A DNA stretch of 64,000 bases from Turnera subulata (taxonomy: Eukaryota > Streptophyta > Magnoliopsida > Malpighiales > Passifloraceae), in contig JAKUCV010001648.1 in NCBI GenBank assembly GCA_028386065.3, positions 119,641-183,640 of the forward strand, given 5' to 3'. The position numbers and the translations under genes are program-made. Position 1 is the stretch's first letter, and each line of letters opens with the position of its first letter. The notes under the pieces were generated by a model. The model made no database searches. It had not been told where the DNA came from and saw only the letters and a list, made by a program, of their open reading frames with translations. Shown here piece by piece: positions 45,761 to 57,987 of this stretch.

Positions 45761-46651
45761 CTAGAAGAATAAACCCATGGAAATGGCCAACATGGACACG
45801 AATAGACTGCCCAACAAGCTCGAAGAAGAAGAACCAGGGGTTGCTGTCCCCGGAACCCGGGAACCCGAAGGACCTCCGGCGGCAGCCGGGTTTGGTGAGG
45901 GTGTGGGTGCACAATCAGCCGAATCTGCAGGGGAAGGAGTAACAGGAGTTGTTGTTGGCGTGGTAGGAGTAGTTGGTGGCATGGCACCTGGTGTAGATGA
46001 TACTGTGATGGCTAGCTTTTGGCCGAATTGGCAGTGGCGGCCAATTGTGCAGATGTAGTAATGCTCCCCTGCAGTGTCAAGTGTGATGTTTGCAGGTCCG
46101 GTGGTGATCATGCTGCCGACAGGATTTGATTGAGTGCATGCATCATAGGATGCCTTTGGGACTTTTAGCACATCATGCTCGTTGGTGATGAAGTTGAATT
46201 CTGGCAAAAAAAAAAAGCAATAATTGTTACATTTTAGATGGATTAAAAATTATACGTACCAAACTTAGAAAAAATGGTTTGCAAATATTAGTATTAGTCA
46301 ACCAAATTGACTTCGAGTCACTTTGGACTCGAATTTGGACTCGAACTCGAGACCTTCTGTGCGTTAGACTGATGCGATAGGACACATTTTTATTGATGCG
46401 GGGGTTAATTGTTTATGATAAAATGACAAGAATGAAGAATATGTGTAAATGATCTTACGTAGGGTATCGCCAACTACAAAGCTCTTGCCATTAGCCCAAT
46501 TGGCGTATGCCTGTGCATTCTGTGGTACGCGCCAGCCTATGCCATCCCCCACAATATGCACCGTTTGTGCTGCTGCACATTGCAACAATACAGCCACAAC
46601 CAGACCAAAAGCCACACCCATAAACCTTGCCATTTCCCTAGTTATCTCCAA
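45761..46651 (-). CDS. Uclacyanin/stellacyanin-like blue copper protein, GPI-anchored
   Basis: Two exons (46651-46459, 46200-45761) encode 210 residues. Phytocyanins are small extracellular type I copper electron-transfer proteins. The order is a signal peptide (to about residue 28), a plastocyanin-like domain (29-131), a Pro/Thr-rich arabinogalactan-type linker, and a C-terminal Ser run with hydrophobic tail typical of a GPI signal. Copper ligands are His73, Cys115, His120 and Gln125 (CTIGRHCQFGQKL); Cys86 and Cys121 are placed for the conserved disulfide. Gln as axial ligand is the stellacyanin type; uclacyanins usually have Met. An alternative start is the second in-frame ATG (MARFMG, at 46,633), which gives a more typical signal peptide. 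The intron position, right after GDTL, is the usual one in this family. A decayed paralogue lies 1.8 kb downstream. Confidence 0.92.
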
Positions 46652-46760
46652 ATTTCTAACAACAAGCTGTTAACTTAACTTTCTGTATTTCTTCTCCAAG
46701 TGTAATTGATTGTATTCACTTTGTGAGAATGTTATGGTCACATAAGAGGAAGAGAGCATG

Positions 46761-46768
46761 TATATATA
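46761..46768 (-). promoter_or_regulatory. Putative TATA box of the uclacyanin-like gene
   Basis: TATATATA about 110 bases upstream of the first start codon, a suitable distance for a leader of about 80 bases. Confidence 0.5.
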
Positions 46769-48621
46769 GCAAGGCCAATATTATGGTGGCAATTGAGGTC
46801 TTAGTTAAAAGCGTGTACGACCAAGCACTCGCCAAGACTGCTTAAGCAAACCGGTGAAGACTTGGAGGGAAAAGGCCTCTCTTGATAGCTAACAAACGGA
46901 GAATTTAAGTGCAAAAGACTAGTCCAAGTATTTCTTTTGGGCCACACACAAATTTGTAAGAAAGCTTGACTTGGCCTTGGTTTGGAAAATGGCAATGCCT
47001 AAAATGTAACAAGTTCTTCCCTTGTCTTAATTATTTCATCCTTTAACTCACAAGATGAATCTTCCAATTTCTTGATTTTTGGTCTCTTTCTCTGTTCTGT
47101 TGTATGAACACAAACAATATATCTGCCAATAATGCGGTTATATGAAAATTAATATATTAAACATGCCGCACATAGATGCTTAGGGATCGTTTATTAATTA
47201 TTATTTTTTAGCAGTTGTATTATCCACGAGGTACCAAATTAAGATTATGAATGATACCCTCTAATTGGAAAATCAGAATCTCCAGATTTGTCTTCTAGTC
47301 AAATAACTTAACATTTTTTTTTTGGCCCCTTCAAATCAAACTTGGTGAGGGCGTTAAATATGTATTGCATTCTACTTTGCTAACAAGTGGTAAGGCTATT
47401 TACCACGAAAAACCCAAATATCATCATATCAAGGCTTTTCTTAACTTGCACTCCTTGTTCCAAAACATAACAGGGGAGTCCAAAAGTCAGGGAAATTACG
47501 TTCCTTTTCTTCACAATTTGGGTGAATTTTTTTCATGGGTACGTCGTAATTTGGAAGAATTTTGTGCCTAAAGTCCGTAAAGTAGACTAATGGAGATTTC
47601 TGGATCAAAAAAAAGACTAATGGAGATTTCCAACTACGGTTCCAGAACAATTGGGGTTTGATTTTTTTTTTTGGGGGAGCCTTGATTTTCTTCCCCTACT
47701 TGGAGACTTTTTGATGTTTACATTAATAAAAACAAGACTTTTGAGATCAAAATTGCAACGACATTTTCAACTGAGGCTTCTTTAGAACAGTACTCCTAAT
47801 TAAAGTAACTGTTGGGTTTCAGCCAAGACAGCAAGACCGGTTCAATGTTTATGACAAGTGGCCTAATTAAGGCTAAACCCAGACCAAGAAGCCCAAATAA
47901 TTTGATGAATGGAACCGAAAGGTATTTGAAGATATGACGTTTTCTTTACATCATCCATTGGAAAAGCTTTTGGTGCATAGAAATATCCTCCTCATGATTT
48001 GGCTCTATTAAGTTTGTTTATGAACCTGGGATTGGCCAGCGTTAGCAGGTCTTGAATTTTGAAGCACGATCGATGGAGGAGAAAAGGGGAGCTACTTACT
48101 CGAGTTTTTATGTTTTTCAATATATTTTTTTTATAGTTCATAAGAAGAAGAAGAAGAAAAGCAGGGAAGTTGTAAGTTGCAAGGAAGGCTTTATTCTTGC
48201 TTAATTAGCAGGGAAAGCTTCAAAAACAACTTCTACCCAGGACCATATTCGTAGCTTGCAGAGGAGAAAAAAAATTGTTCATAGCTTATTTGATCCATGG
48301 ATAAGCAGAGGCAGCAGGACATATTCTAGGCCAACGTAACACAAACCTATAACAAAGGGATGGTAAGTTGATATTTTCTTTTGAATGCATGCCTGAAAGG
48401 AATCCATTGGAAATGGCTTGATGAATGATACTATTGGTATGTGATGTAATCCATTAAGTACAAGAATTGAAAATGAATGGATTGTACATTGCCATATCAA
48501 GACTACATCAGTAAATTCAAGAACCTATACAAATTGCTTGAGCTGTTGTTTGACATATCAAGACTACATCAGTAATACCAATTGAGAAATTATTTTCAAA
48601 ACCAGACACCAGGGATGAAGC
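46769..48621. other. Intergenic, nothing recognised
   Basis: AT-rich DNA between the uclacyanin promoter and the 3' end of the GH17 gene. Short open frames have no recognisable domain. The GH17 3' untranslated region probably covers its right end. Confidence 0.5.
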
Positions 48622-50726
48622 TCAAACTTGTAGCAGAACTGCCCCGCAAATTGTAAGAACTAAGGAGTAGGAAGACCTAAGCCAACCATAAGCTCCAGTG
48701 ACCTGTGAATTGAAAGAATTCAGAGAGTAAGAAACAGAAAACTGAACTATGGAGCAAAATCAAGAGATCAGTTAAACAAAATGAGACTCATGTTGTAACT
48801 TTATCACAATCCTTCTGAGCTCATTCATTTCAAGAAGTTAATACATCCAAGTGCTAATGCTTCTAAGCCGAACTAAGAAATTTAAGTTAATAGAGAGAAA
48901 CATGAACAAACTACATGTATAGAAACACTCGTAACAAAATCTTTATCATTGCACACCACCAAGAGGATCACATAGAAGCTAGCGTTTATCAGGATCTTCA
49001 TACCTTGAATGGAATATAGGACGAAGCTCCAGAGGAATCTTTGAGTCCAGTGAAACCAATATCATATGAAATGCTCCCATCAGGCTTAAACAAGCCAAAG
49101 TTTCTTTCAGAAGTTGGCCCAGGCTTCAGATTCTCATTAAACAATGCAAAAATATAGGCTTTTGCAGGGGTTTTCGGTCTGTAAGGAGTCCCCTTCTTCT
49201 TAAGCAACCGTTTGCGCAAATTCTTGTTGTAAGTTTTGGCATTTTGCAGGGTCGCTCCTGCTTCATTCTCATCTCCTTTGGAAGCCCAACCAGTTTCAGA
49301 CACAATGACTTCCATCTTAGGAAAGCCAGCCTTTTCCAGTGCAGCATAAGCCGCATCAACTTGAGCATCAAACATGTTGTCGTAATGCAGATTAGTCTTG
49401 ACATCTACAATCCCAGGATTGGACTTGAAGAGGGCATAGTTAATGTCAATGTGCTCTGGATCGCTCTTGTAGGCCAGGAATGGATAGGCATTTATGTAAA
49501 AGGGAGAGCCAATCTGCCAGAAGAACTGCAAGAGTGGCCTCATGTATAGAAGGACATCTTCCTTGAAAACACAGGCAGATGGTGGGTAGGAATTGGCAAA
49601 GACAGCTTCTGAATGTGGGCTAGAAACTTGCACAACTTTGGTTAAATCCAGTCTTTGAAGAGCGCTGTAAACATTCTTAGCTGCAGGCAGCAAGACCTCC
49701 CAGAGCTCATGGTTATCACCCCCCAGGATCTCATTTCCCACCGCGATTCCAACGATTCGAGTTCCGGGCAGGAATGGCTGCACATTTTCTTTCACCCAGT
49801 TCATGGCACGATCCTCGCCTACACTGATGTCGCTCAGGTACTCATTGCCAAGACCAACTATTATCTCTATTCCGGAGCCATGAAAGGCCTTGAGGACTTC
49901 ATGATCAGCGTCATAGATTCTGATGTTCTTAATCTTTGCAGCTTTGAGAAGTGTAACCACGCTACGGGGTGACGGTAAGTTATCTGCTATTCTACCATAA
50001 TTAACTCCATATGTTCCTGTGAATGCATCCGCAGTCAAACCTGCAAGACACAGCAATTAATTAATTCTTTAGGCAAAGTTTCATTGAGAAGAGCTGATAT
50101 AATACTGACTTCAGAGAAGAAATGATGAAATAATTTCGACACTTCAATACTATCCAATCTACCCTTTGGAAGGGACACCAAGAAAGAATCTCTTTGGCAA
50201 AAAAATAAAATTCAGTCAAAGCAGCAGCTGCTGGCATTTCGGTCCTTAAATTAATAGAACAGACATTTTCTCTAGCATGTCTATATTAGTTCATTTCACT
50301 ACCATAAGTACATAACAATGCGTGCATGTCAGAGTGTGTATCATGTTTATATATAGCTTAACAATTCACTTTTGATATGCAGCCACATTCAAAGAAGTGA
50401 TCAGTCATGTTTATATACCGTGTCATGTTACATAAGTTGCTCAGGCAGCCAAAACAACTATTCCATACAAAAGTAGATGATCCGGTGATATTTTGGATAT
50501 TCTAAGATTGAATTCTTATGCCAAAAAATTGCCTATAACTCGATCAACTAAAAACAATGACCTCTATGCTACTTGCAACAAACCATTATTATCCATCCGC
50601 TACTTGATAAGGCTGCTAAAAAGGTATAAGCATGAAAGTGTAGCAGAAAGGAAGAGTGTACGTACCACTGGAGGAAATCACAGAGAAGATGAGCAGGAGC
50701 CAGATAAAAAACGGAAAGAAACCCAT
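48622..50726 (-). CDS. Glucan endo-1,3-beta-glucosidase, GH17, GPI-anchored type
   Basis: Three exons (50726-50666, 50040-49004, 48702-48622) encode 392 residues. The enzyme hydrolyses internal beta-1,3 bonds of callose at the cell surface or wall. Exon 1 is almost entirely signal peptide (MGFFPFFIWLLLIFSVISSS). The GH17 barrel starts at GTYGVNYGRIADNLPSP. The general acid Glu124 (VGIAVGNEIL) and the nucleophile Glu269 (VSETGWASKG) are both present. Exon 3 encodes VTGAYGWLRSS and a hydrophobic end, a likely GPI signal; there is no CBM43/X8 domain. Reading straight through the exon 2 donor would end the protein three codons later, so an intron-retained transcript would lose the anchor. The closest family is the At glucan endo-1,3-beta-glucosidase 11/14 group; the exact orthologue is not assigned. 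Confidence 0.92.
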
Positions 50727-51925
50727 AAGATTGATCCGCAGATGATGGTTATCAGGGAAAGTGTACTCCATTTGTAGAAAAATAGTGGGTATGGCCCAAC
50801 CTTTTGTATCTTAAAAGTGTCAAAAAGATTAACCCTTTGGACGACAATACAATTCTTGTTCTTCAGGCATGCCATAAGCCTCCGACAGAAACAATTGAAT
50901 GATTCTTAGCCGTGTGTTCAAAAACTTGGAAAGAAGATTCTTAACCTACTCCAAAAGATGGGAGGAATTGCGACGGGGCTTTGGTATAGATTCTTAACTT
51001 TACCCTCAAAGCGGAACCTCCACTTTCTAGTTTTGAGTTGCTATATTGACACTTTCTTGCAGGATTGTTCTCTCACGAGAGAGGCTTAAATATAAGTAGA
51101 GAATATACATAAACTCTGTGTCATGCACATATGCATACTTTTCCTAAGAGGGGAATTGGTTTAATCTCGTTAAGGTTTTGGTACGAGGAGGCAGAGAGAA
51201 CATGCAAGTTTTGTTAGGGAAACTATCTTTCTAATCATCATCTAAGCTTTACGGGAAAAGTTATGGGCGGTTTGTGGACCCCAAGATGATTCAGGTCTTG
51301 GACAGACGGACTAATTTTGTGGAAATTCCAGTGAAATCCTGGGACTTGGTCGGCTCCATTTCTTTCTGCTTGATAGTACATTATAACAAAAAGAGAGAAA
51401 AACCAGTGACCCCTATATCAACAAATCAAGGAACCTGAGTCAGTTGCTGACATTAAGTAGCTTCCGGATTCCTTAACAATAAAAGGAAAGGCAGGAAAGG
51501 GCAAAAAGAAAGGCGCATAGCATTTCCGTCACAATTGTCCTGACACCAATATCTAAAAGATGCATTCACCAAAACGGGAAATCTTATGAAGAATGCATTT
51601 CTGCTTCTGAACAAAGAACTTTACACGCTAAAAAAGACTAAACAACAAGTAGTACAAGAGCAATGATATTTAGTCAAGTCATTAAACCATAAACATAACA
51701 AAGTCTTAACGTTCCTGCACATCATAACAAAAGCTACAGCTGCTACATCTGATCTAAAGGGAGTAATCGATTACCCTATCCACATTTAAATCTAGCATCA
51801 ACAAACGATCAGATCTACAACAATACATTACAGTCATCCAAGGATTCCAAAGATCATTTGATAAAAACATAAGGAGATTACAAAAGAACAGGTTCAACAG
51901 CACATGATGGAGAAGTCTAGAATAC
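50727..51925. other. Intergenic between the GH17 and MBD genes
   Basis: No gene was recognised. Both genes are on the minus strand, so this holds the GH17 leader and promoter on the left and the MBD 3' untranslated region on the right. Confidence 0.5.
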
Positions 51926-53945
51926 TCAGCAGCTCACTGGAGGCGGAGCTGGGTGTGTGCCATCTGTTCGACCCATTTGGTTGACCTTGCCATTTTCCAC
52001 TACCTCACCGGCCAAAGTACTTCCTTTCCCATCGAAGGGAATGTGGGACTTTTCATCATTCTCCTTCATATCAGGGTTCTCACCATCAGATGGTGGCGCT
52101 GTTCCATTTTCTTTCTCTTTCTCACCCTTTGGTTCCACATTTCCAGCATCCAAGATATTCTTATTGTCACCAGGAGTGTTCTTTTTCTCCCCTTCGGTCA
52201 GCCTCACGGCTGAGTCTTCAACTTTGTCCTTTCCATCTTCAGCTACTTCACTAGAACCAGCATTTTCATTAGGCTTGTCTCCAGCTCCTTCTTCCTGTTT
52301 TGGCTCTTGAACTTCCACTCCATTCTGGGTTTCCTCTGCACCACTAGCTCCTTTTTCTTTATTACTGTGCTTTGCTACTTTTTCTCCATCAGCATTCTTG
52401 GGTCCTTCAGAATCCACTTGCATCTTTGTGTCCTTTTCAACTTCCATTCCAGCAATATCTTTCTTCTCAGCATCTACGTTCTTTGAAAGGTCAGCCAAAT
52501 GTGCTTCAAATTTGTCCATTAGATCTTCCTTGGCAGCATCATCTCCTTTCTCTGCTTTTGCAGCAGCTTCTTTCTCACCCTCAGTCTTTTCCCCATCCTC
52601 AGTTTTCTCTGGAGCAGATGCTGCATCTTTGTTATCCTTCTTCCGGCTCCGTTTCTTGGGGGGTTCTTTGTCTGGGGTGGGTGTGGCCTTCACCTTCTCA
52701 CTGATTCTAGCTGATCTCCTCGGGGTCTCGCCCGTACCCCAATCAAACTCTGATAGCTTAGGATTACCGGGGTGCGATTTCAGGTACTGCTCCAGCTGTT
52801 TCCTGCTACTAATCTCCTCTCCAGTTGGAGCAATGAAGATGATTTCATTTTTCCTGGGTGTGCCAACTCTCTTGGGAAAGTACTGTCAAAGAACACAGAG
52901 AACAGCAGGAATTACAACTCGTTGCAACAATTAATCAATTATGTTGCCCTTTTTCCTCAGCAGATGATGAATGAATTTGGAAACTGAAAGTTATTTCTTC
53001 CTTTGACCAAAAGTAAGATAAGAACTGCCAGAAACTTTAAATCTTTTCATTAGGAACTTCCAATTTTGAGCTTCCAGGTGGTATGCAGACAAAATGCCTT
53101 TATGTGTGACAAGCATCGATAACACACATTAGGACTCGGGTAACATAAGTACTGTGCTAAATAGTTATAAATGGAGGCTACAATGATTCAATTAGCAAAC
53201 CTACAACATAGGATTTCCATAAGAGCCAGAGGACACTAAATACTCTCTGGCCCCTTTGGAAATCCTAAATGTACCAAAAAAAAAAAAAGAAAACCTTTAA
53301 TTTCCTAACAATTTAAGATATCTCCACATATAATTCCTATAATTTTTTTTTTAATAAAAAAATAGGCAGAGTATGTACTACACATACCTCCATCATATAA
53401 TTTAACAATTAGCACTAACAAAAACACCAGCCAATTTTTTATATGTAAAATCTTAGGAGGAACCCTGCAGAACTGCTCCAAGAACAAAAAGGTCAAAGTT
53501 TTCAACTTTAAAGCTGGGGAGTTAACCCTAACTACACCAACTACCAGAATATCACGGTAAAAAAACATAATAATAGAACGCCTACCATAAAAAAACTGCA
53601 GAATCACAAATTTGTGGACAAGCCCTAATCCTAGAAGCAGCTAACACTAAAAGCAACCTAAGTAGTAATTTGTCAAACTCCTGAACAAAAACCATAATTT
53701 TCACACCCAACAACCCAGATACACCAGAAACACACAGAATTCAAACAAACACATGAAGCTTTGAGCTAGCCAACCAAGCACAAACACACACAAAAAAAAA
53801 AAAGGACAGAAAAGACAAACAATAAGAAGAAAAAAAGAGGTTAAAAAACTTAGCAGAGGAACAACAGGAGGGGCAAAGTTACCATTTTTTTCCAAGAAGG
53901 AGGAGCTGTTAGTTCAACAGAAAAAACTTCCTCTTGTGCTTCCAT
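51926..53945 (-). CDS. Methyl-CpG-binding-domain protein, MBD10/MBD11 type
   Basis: Two exons (53945-53883, 52882-51926) encode 339 residues. The MBD fold fills residues 1-85: [51 protein letters not shown] and [18 protein letters not shown]. This is the plant MBD10/11 subclass, in which binding to methylated DNA is weak or absent; MBD10 is associated with nucleolar dominance. The remaining 250 residues are very acidic and Lys-rich, without a fold, rich in [21 protein letters not shown] sequence, as in MBD10. Exon 1 is tiny (21 codons) and its intron exactly 1,000 bases. The start gives the family N-terminus [13 protein letters not shown] long AAT microsatellite lies about 200 bases upstream. 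Confidence 0.92.
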
Positions 53946-54150
53946 GTTCACCTGCAGAAGAAAACGAGAAAACCACAAAAAAAGGAAAGGAAAGCGAAGC
54001 AGAACAAGTGTGTGTGTGACCAAACACCTCAACAAAAGGAGTAAAAAAACCTGTACTTTCTCTTTTGTGTTGTTGTTGTGTAGTGTTCTGTCTTAAAACA
54101 ACTGAACAGTTTCTGGTGTACGTGTGTTTAGTGCGTGTGAGGTAATAAGG

Positions 54151-54224
<74 letters not shown>

Positions 54225-57200
54225 CCTTTTGAGCCTCTCTGGTATACGTTTGTTGGTCATGCCGTTGCTTTCCAATCCTTTACCTTTTCTTGTTTTCCTT
54301 TTATCTCTTTCTTGAATATTGATATTTAATTTTTTTTACCATTTTTGGGGTTTATAATAATCTGGAGAAAGAAAAAAAAAACTTTTCACGGTAAACGATG
54401 AGGCAGGGGCTTAACCTCATCCTTCTGGTACGGAAGATCTAGAGAAGTCTTAGTACAAAGCCTCCAACCAAACCGCACCACGTGTTCCCTTCCAAGCTGA
54501 TTTGTCTCTCTCTTAGGAGAGGTTAGGACATCCTTTCTTTGTGCTCCTAAAAAAAAAGAAAAAGAAAAAAAAAAGACTTGAGCCAAAGCTGCAAATGCAA
54601 TAATTAAATTTAAGAATTATAGATGTGGATTGATCCAGGTTGTAAGTGATTTGATTTTACAAGTCTTTTTGTATAAAAATTTTATTAGAAAAATCACCCA
54701 TCACAAGGTCAAAAACTCCGACGATGCTATATCGGAAACAAAAAAGAATTAGGAATTTAAAAATTAGCCAAGTTTTTTCTTTGATTACTATAGCACATTA
54801 CTCCATTGGTTGTTGTGAATAAAAAAATGGAGGGCACGGTGTGTGATAAGGAATTTGTAGAAAAAGAATCAAATCCAGTATTAAACAAAGGTAGTATAAG
54901 ATCCACGAAGCTAGTAAACTAGTAACTGTGTGAGTGATGTTTCAGTTCAAAAAAATTGTAAAATATGATATTGGCGCTGGTAAAAAGATGGTCGGTAGTC
55001 GGTACTGCCACGTTGATTGAATAAATTTGAAAAGAGGAATTAATTACTGGGGGAGGTGGGTGACACGCGCTGGATACTGAGAGTGGGGGGTATTGTAGGA
55101 GTCACGTCGAAGGAAATCGGGACCACTCGGTCACGTTTTATTGCAACTTACGGTTTCGTTGTGGATAACGTTTGGATTAGGAAGAGGAAGAGGTAGAAGT
55201 AGTAAGTAACATTTGTTTTCTTTTCTTTTCTTTTTTTTTTTTTTTCTTTATGAAGCCAAATGGAATGTGGGTTTGGGGTCCGAAAACGTGACGGTGTTTT
55301 AGTGGACGGCTTCACGCCGTCTGCTTTTATCATCTACTTACCCCATTAATTTATTACTATATAATTTATTAATGAAGTACATGTTTAGCACAGTAATAAT
55401 CAACAACAAAATTTATCATTCATATTAGCTATGATCAATTCCAAAATTACATATTCTTTATAGCTTTTATCATGCCTTAATCTGGGTTAAAAAAGAAAAC
55501 CAAAAAAAAAAAGAGTAGGAGTAAATTTTTTAAAATATTTGGTTATAACCTTTGTGGGCTGGGTTGGCTAAAAGGTCCAAGTGGGCAATACGGTCTTTTC
55601 CGTTCAAATTCCACCACGTCGGTTGTCTTGTCCCGCCCAAGCACACTAGGGCTATAAGCCCGTACCGTTTAACTTAGATGGGTGGCCCATCTCAGAATCA
55701 AGGCTTACTTACTAAGCTGATGGTATTGGGCTCCAAAAAAATGAACTTACAACCAAAATTCCAATATCCTGGCAGGCCCACATGCACGTTGAGGCCTATA
55801 AAACCTTCCAAGCAAATTTTCAAAACATTTTTTACTTTTGGTTACATTACATCCTCAAAATCTATAACTACAAGAGTAGCACTTTTTCCAGTAGAATGCT
55901 TTATTTTGAAGTAAATTTAGGTGGACATTTGGCTTCCCTAAAATATACGTCACATGGTACAGTGATTCTCATAAATCATCATCTACCGACAAATTAAAAC
56001 TCATTAATAGTCTATTCCCAATAAAAGAACTAAGAGTCAAATGGAAAAACGAAGTCTATTAGCTAATCATAAATCGACAAATTAAAACTAATTAATAGTC
56101 TATTTCCCAAAAAAAAAAAAAACTAATTAACAGTCAAATGGAAAAAGTCATATGGAAAAAATGAAGTCTATGAGCTAAAGTGCTAAACCAACATGTAGAA
56201 TGCTGAATGCATAAAGGGTAACCATTCTTGTCCCCAGAAAATGGGGGAGACAAATATTTATGCAAGATATTTATAAAATTAAAGGAAGAAAATTAACAGT
56301 GTCACCATCTCCCTTTTGAAATGTTACATCTTAAAGATTAGACGCTCCTCATTTTTTTTTTTTTTTAACCAAATTCAGCACACACACCCGAATTGGCCCA
56401 ACTCCTCACTCCCTTATTACAATTATGATAATAGTACAAAATTCATGCAGCAGAGCTCGGGCTATAAATTCTCATCCACTCATGTATGAGTGGGTCTCGT
56501 GATATTGAAACATACCCTCCTCCACCGTTGTAAATGAAAGCTCACCCACTGCGTCAATCCAACGGTGTCTCTCTGCTAACCCTACACCGTTATATATACG
56601 CTTTTGTTTATGCTTACCTCCTTGTGAGGGAATGATACGAACCATTAACTGTTTCCTCCAAAGACAACAACTACTACTAGTATATATAGTAACATGTCTG
56701 GTTTCTCCAACTCGACGTTTTGCATACCAACGAATTTTCAAGGGATCGACTGCACGAAGATTGATGGAGTGGAAAAACATAGCTGCAAAAGTCTAAAAGC
56801 AGCCAACCAACTCATTTGGCTTTTGTGCATTGAAGACTTAGGAAAGCAAAGACCACCCGGGCACAAATAGACTACAACTACTAGCCATAGTACTAGTAGT
56901 GGTATCACAAGAACATCTCTCTCTGAGTATTCAAAGCCAAGGTAATTAACTACTACTCACTAGTGTCTGCCAATAGGATGCTTATACCCTCCTCCACCAC
57001 CTCCTTCAATGAGAAAGGGCGTGGTCGGTGTGGCTTGCATTCAATTTGGCATCTACTCTTTGCTATATTGTTGACAATATTTGCAGACAATCGCCCCTTA
57101 ATTTATGGGAAACAAAATAGCAAACTAATGAAAAAAAATGCGAAAACATGGGGACGAAGAAGATAAATGCAACAGCAACTATAACCCAACTAGCACGTGA

Positions 57201-57987
57201 AGATACAAGAATAACATGAAACAAGTCTTCAAAGACTTTAACTTCTTGAGTCAATATAAGGTAACACAGAAAAAGACCCTGAAAGTCTTGGATCAGCAAT
57301 TGCTACCAGCTGCACAGCGCCAAAACCCTCTCTTTATTGCTGGTTACGACCTTTACACGCAAAACACAAACAACACTCATCATTTACTCCTCCATCTCAA
57401 CCAGATTTTGTCTCAAAGAGACGCCAGCTACCATGCATATGTGTTTGTGTTCTTCTGGAATCCTGAAGAGAGGAGGTTAGTAATCATTATTTCTCTGTTA
57501 TGTGTTCTGGGTCATCTTCTTTCTGTATTACTACTATGCTTTTGGTCATTATTTCTGAAGAACCCACCTTTGAGTCTTAAATATACTGTGAGCTCATTAA
57601 TCACCAGCAGTTCATAGTATTTTATTATGGGTCTTAATTCTCATCGTACTCTCTTGTTTGCTGGATTTCTGCTCCCTCAGTGGGGAGAAACCGCACTTCC
57701 AGGCGTGGTTTTTTATTAGTTTCCATGACATAAAATATTTATTTCCCACACTCCCATCACAATCGAGATACTATATTATATACCAAGATCCAATATTTAG
57801 TACTTGTTGCTATGCCTTTTCCCCCTTTTTTGTTGCGGTGTTTCTCTGCTCATCTCAAATTTATTAACCCTTGACGTTTCCTCTGTTGCAGCGCCCCATT
57901 AAACCCAGCTTTAATTCTACTCAAAACATCTTAAACTGCTAGCAAGATTCAGTCTTTGACCAGATTTTTAGGCGTAGAATAGGGTCA
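53946..57987. other. Intergenic between the MBD and SD2-5 genes
   Basis: About 4 kb flanked by two divergent genes. It contains a (AAT)n microsatellite at 54,150-54,224, poly-T/A runs, and a run of GGCCCA-type motifs near 55,620-55,800. An A-box-like TGGCTAAAAGG with a B-box-like GTTCAAATTC near 55,566-55,611 could be a SINE remnant but is unproven. A TATAT motif and an open frame near 57,216-57,617 might belong to the SD2-5 leader; no protein family is recognised in it. Confidence 0.45.
54150..54224. repeat. Long (AAT)n microsatellite
   Basis: About 24 uninterrupted ATA/AAT units, some 200 bases upstream of the MBD start codon. Length variation between alleles is likely. Confidence 0.95.

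Noticed and set aside
55560..55680. Possible tRNA gene with A-box- and B-box-like words
   Set aside because: No 7-base acceptor stem or anticodon arm could be folded by eye; at most a SINE remnant.
57216..57617. Open frame upstream of SD2-5 as a separate gene
   Set aside because: No recognisable domain; it probably lies in promoter or leader sequence.
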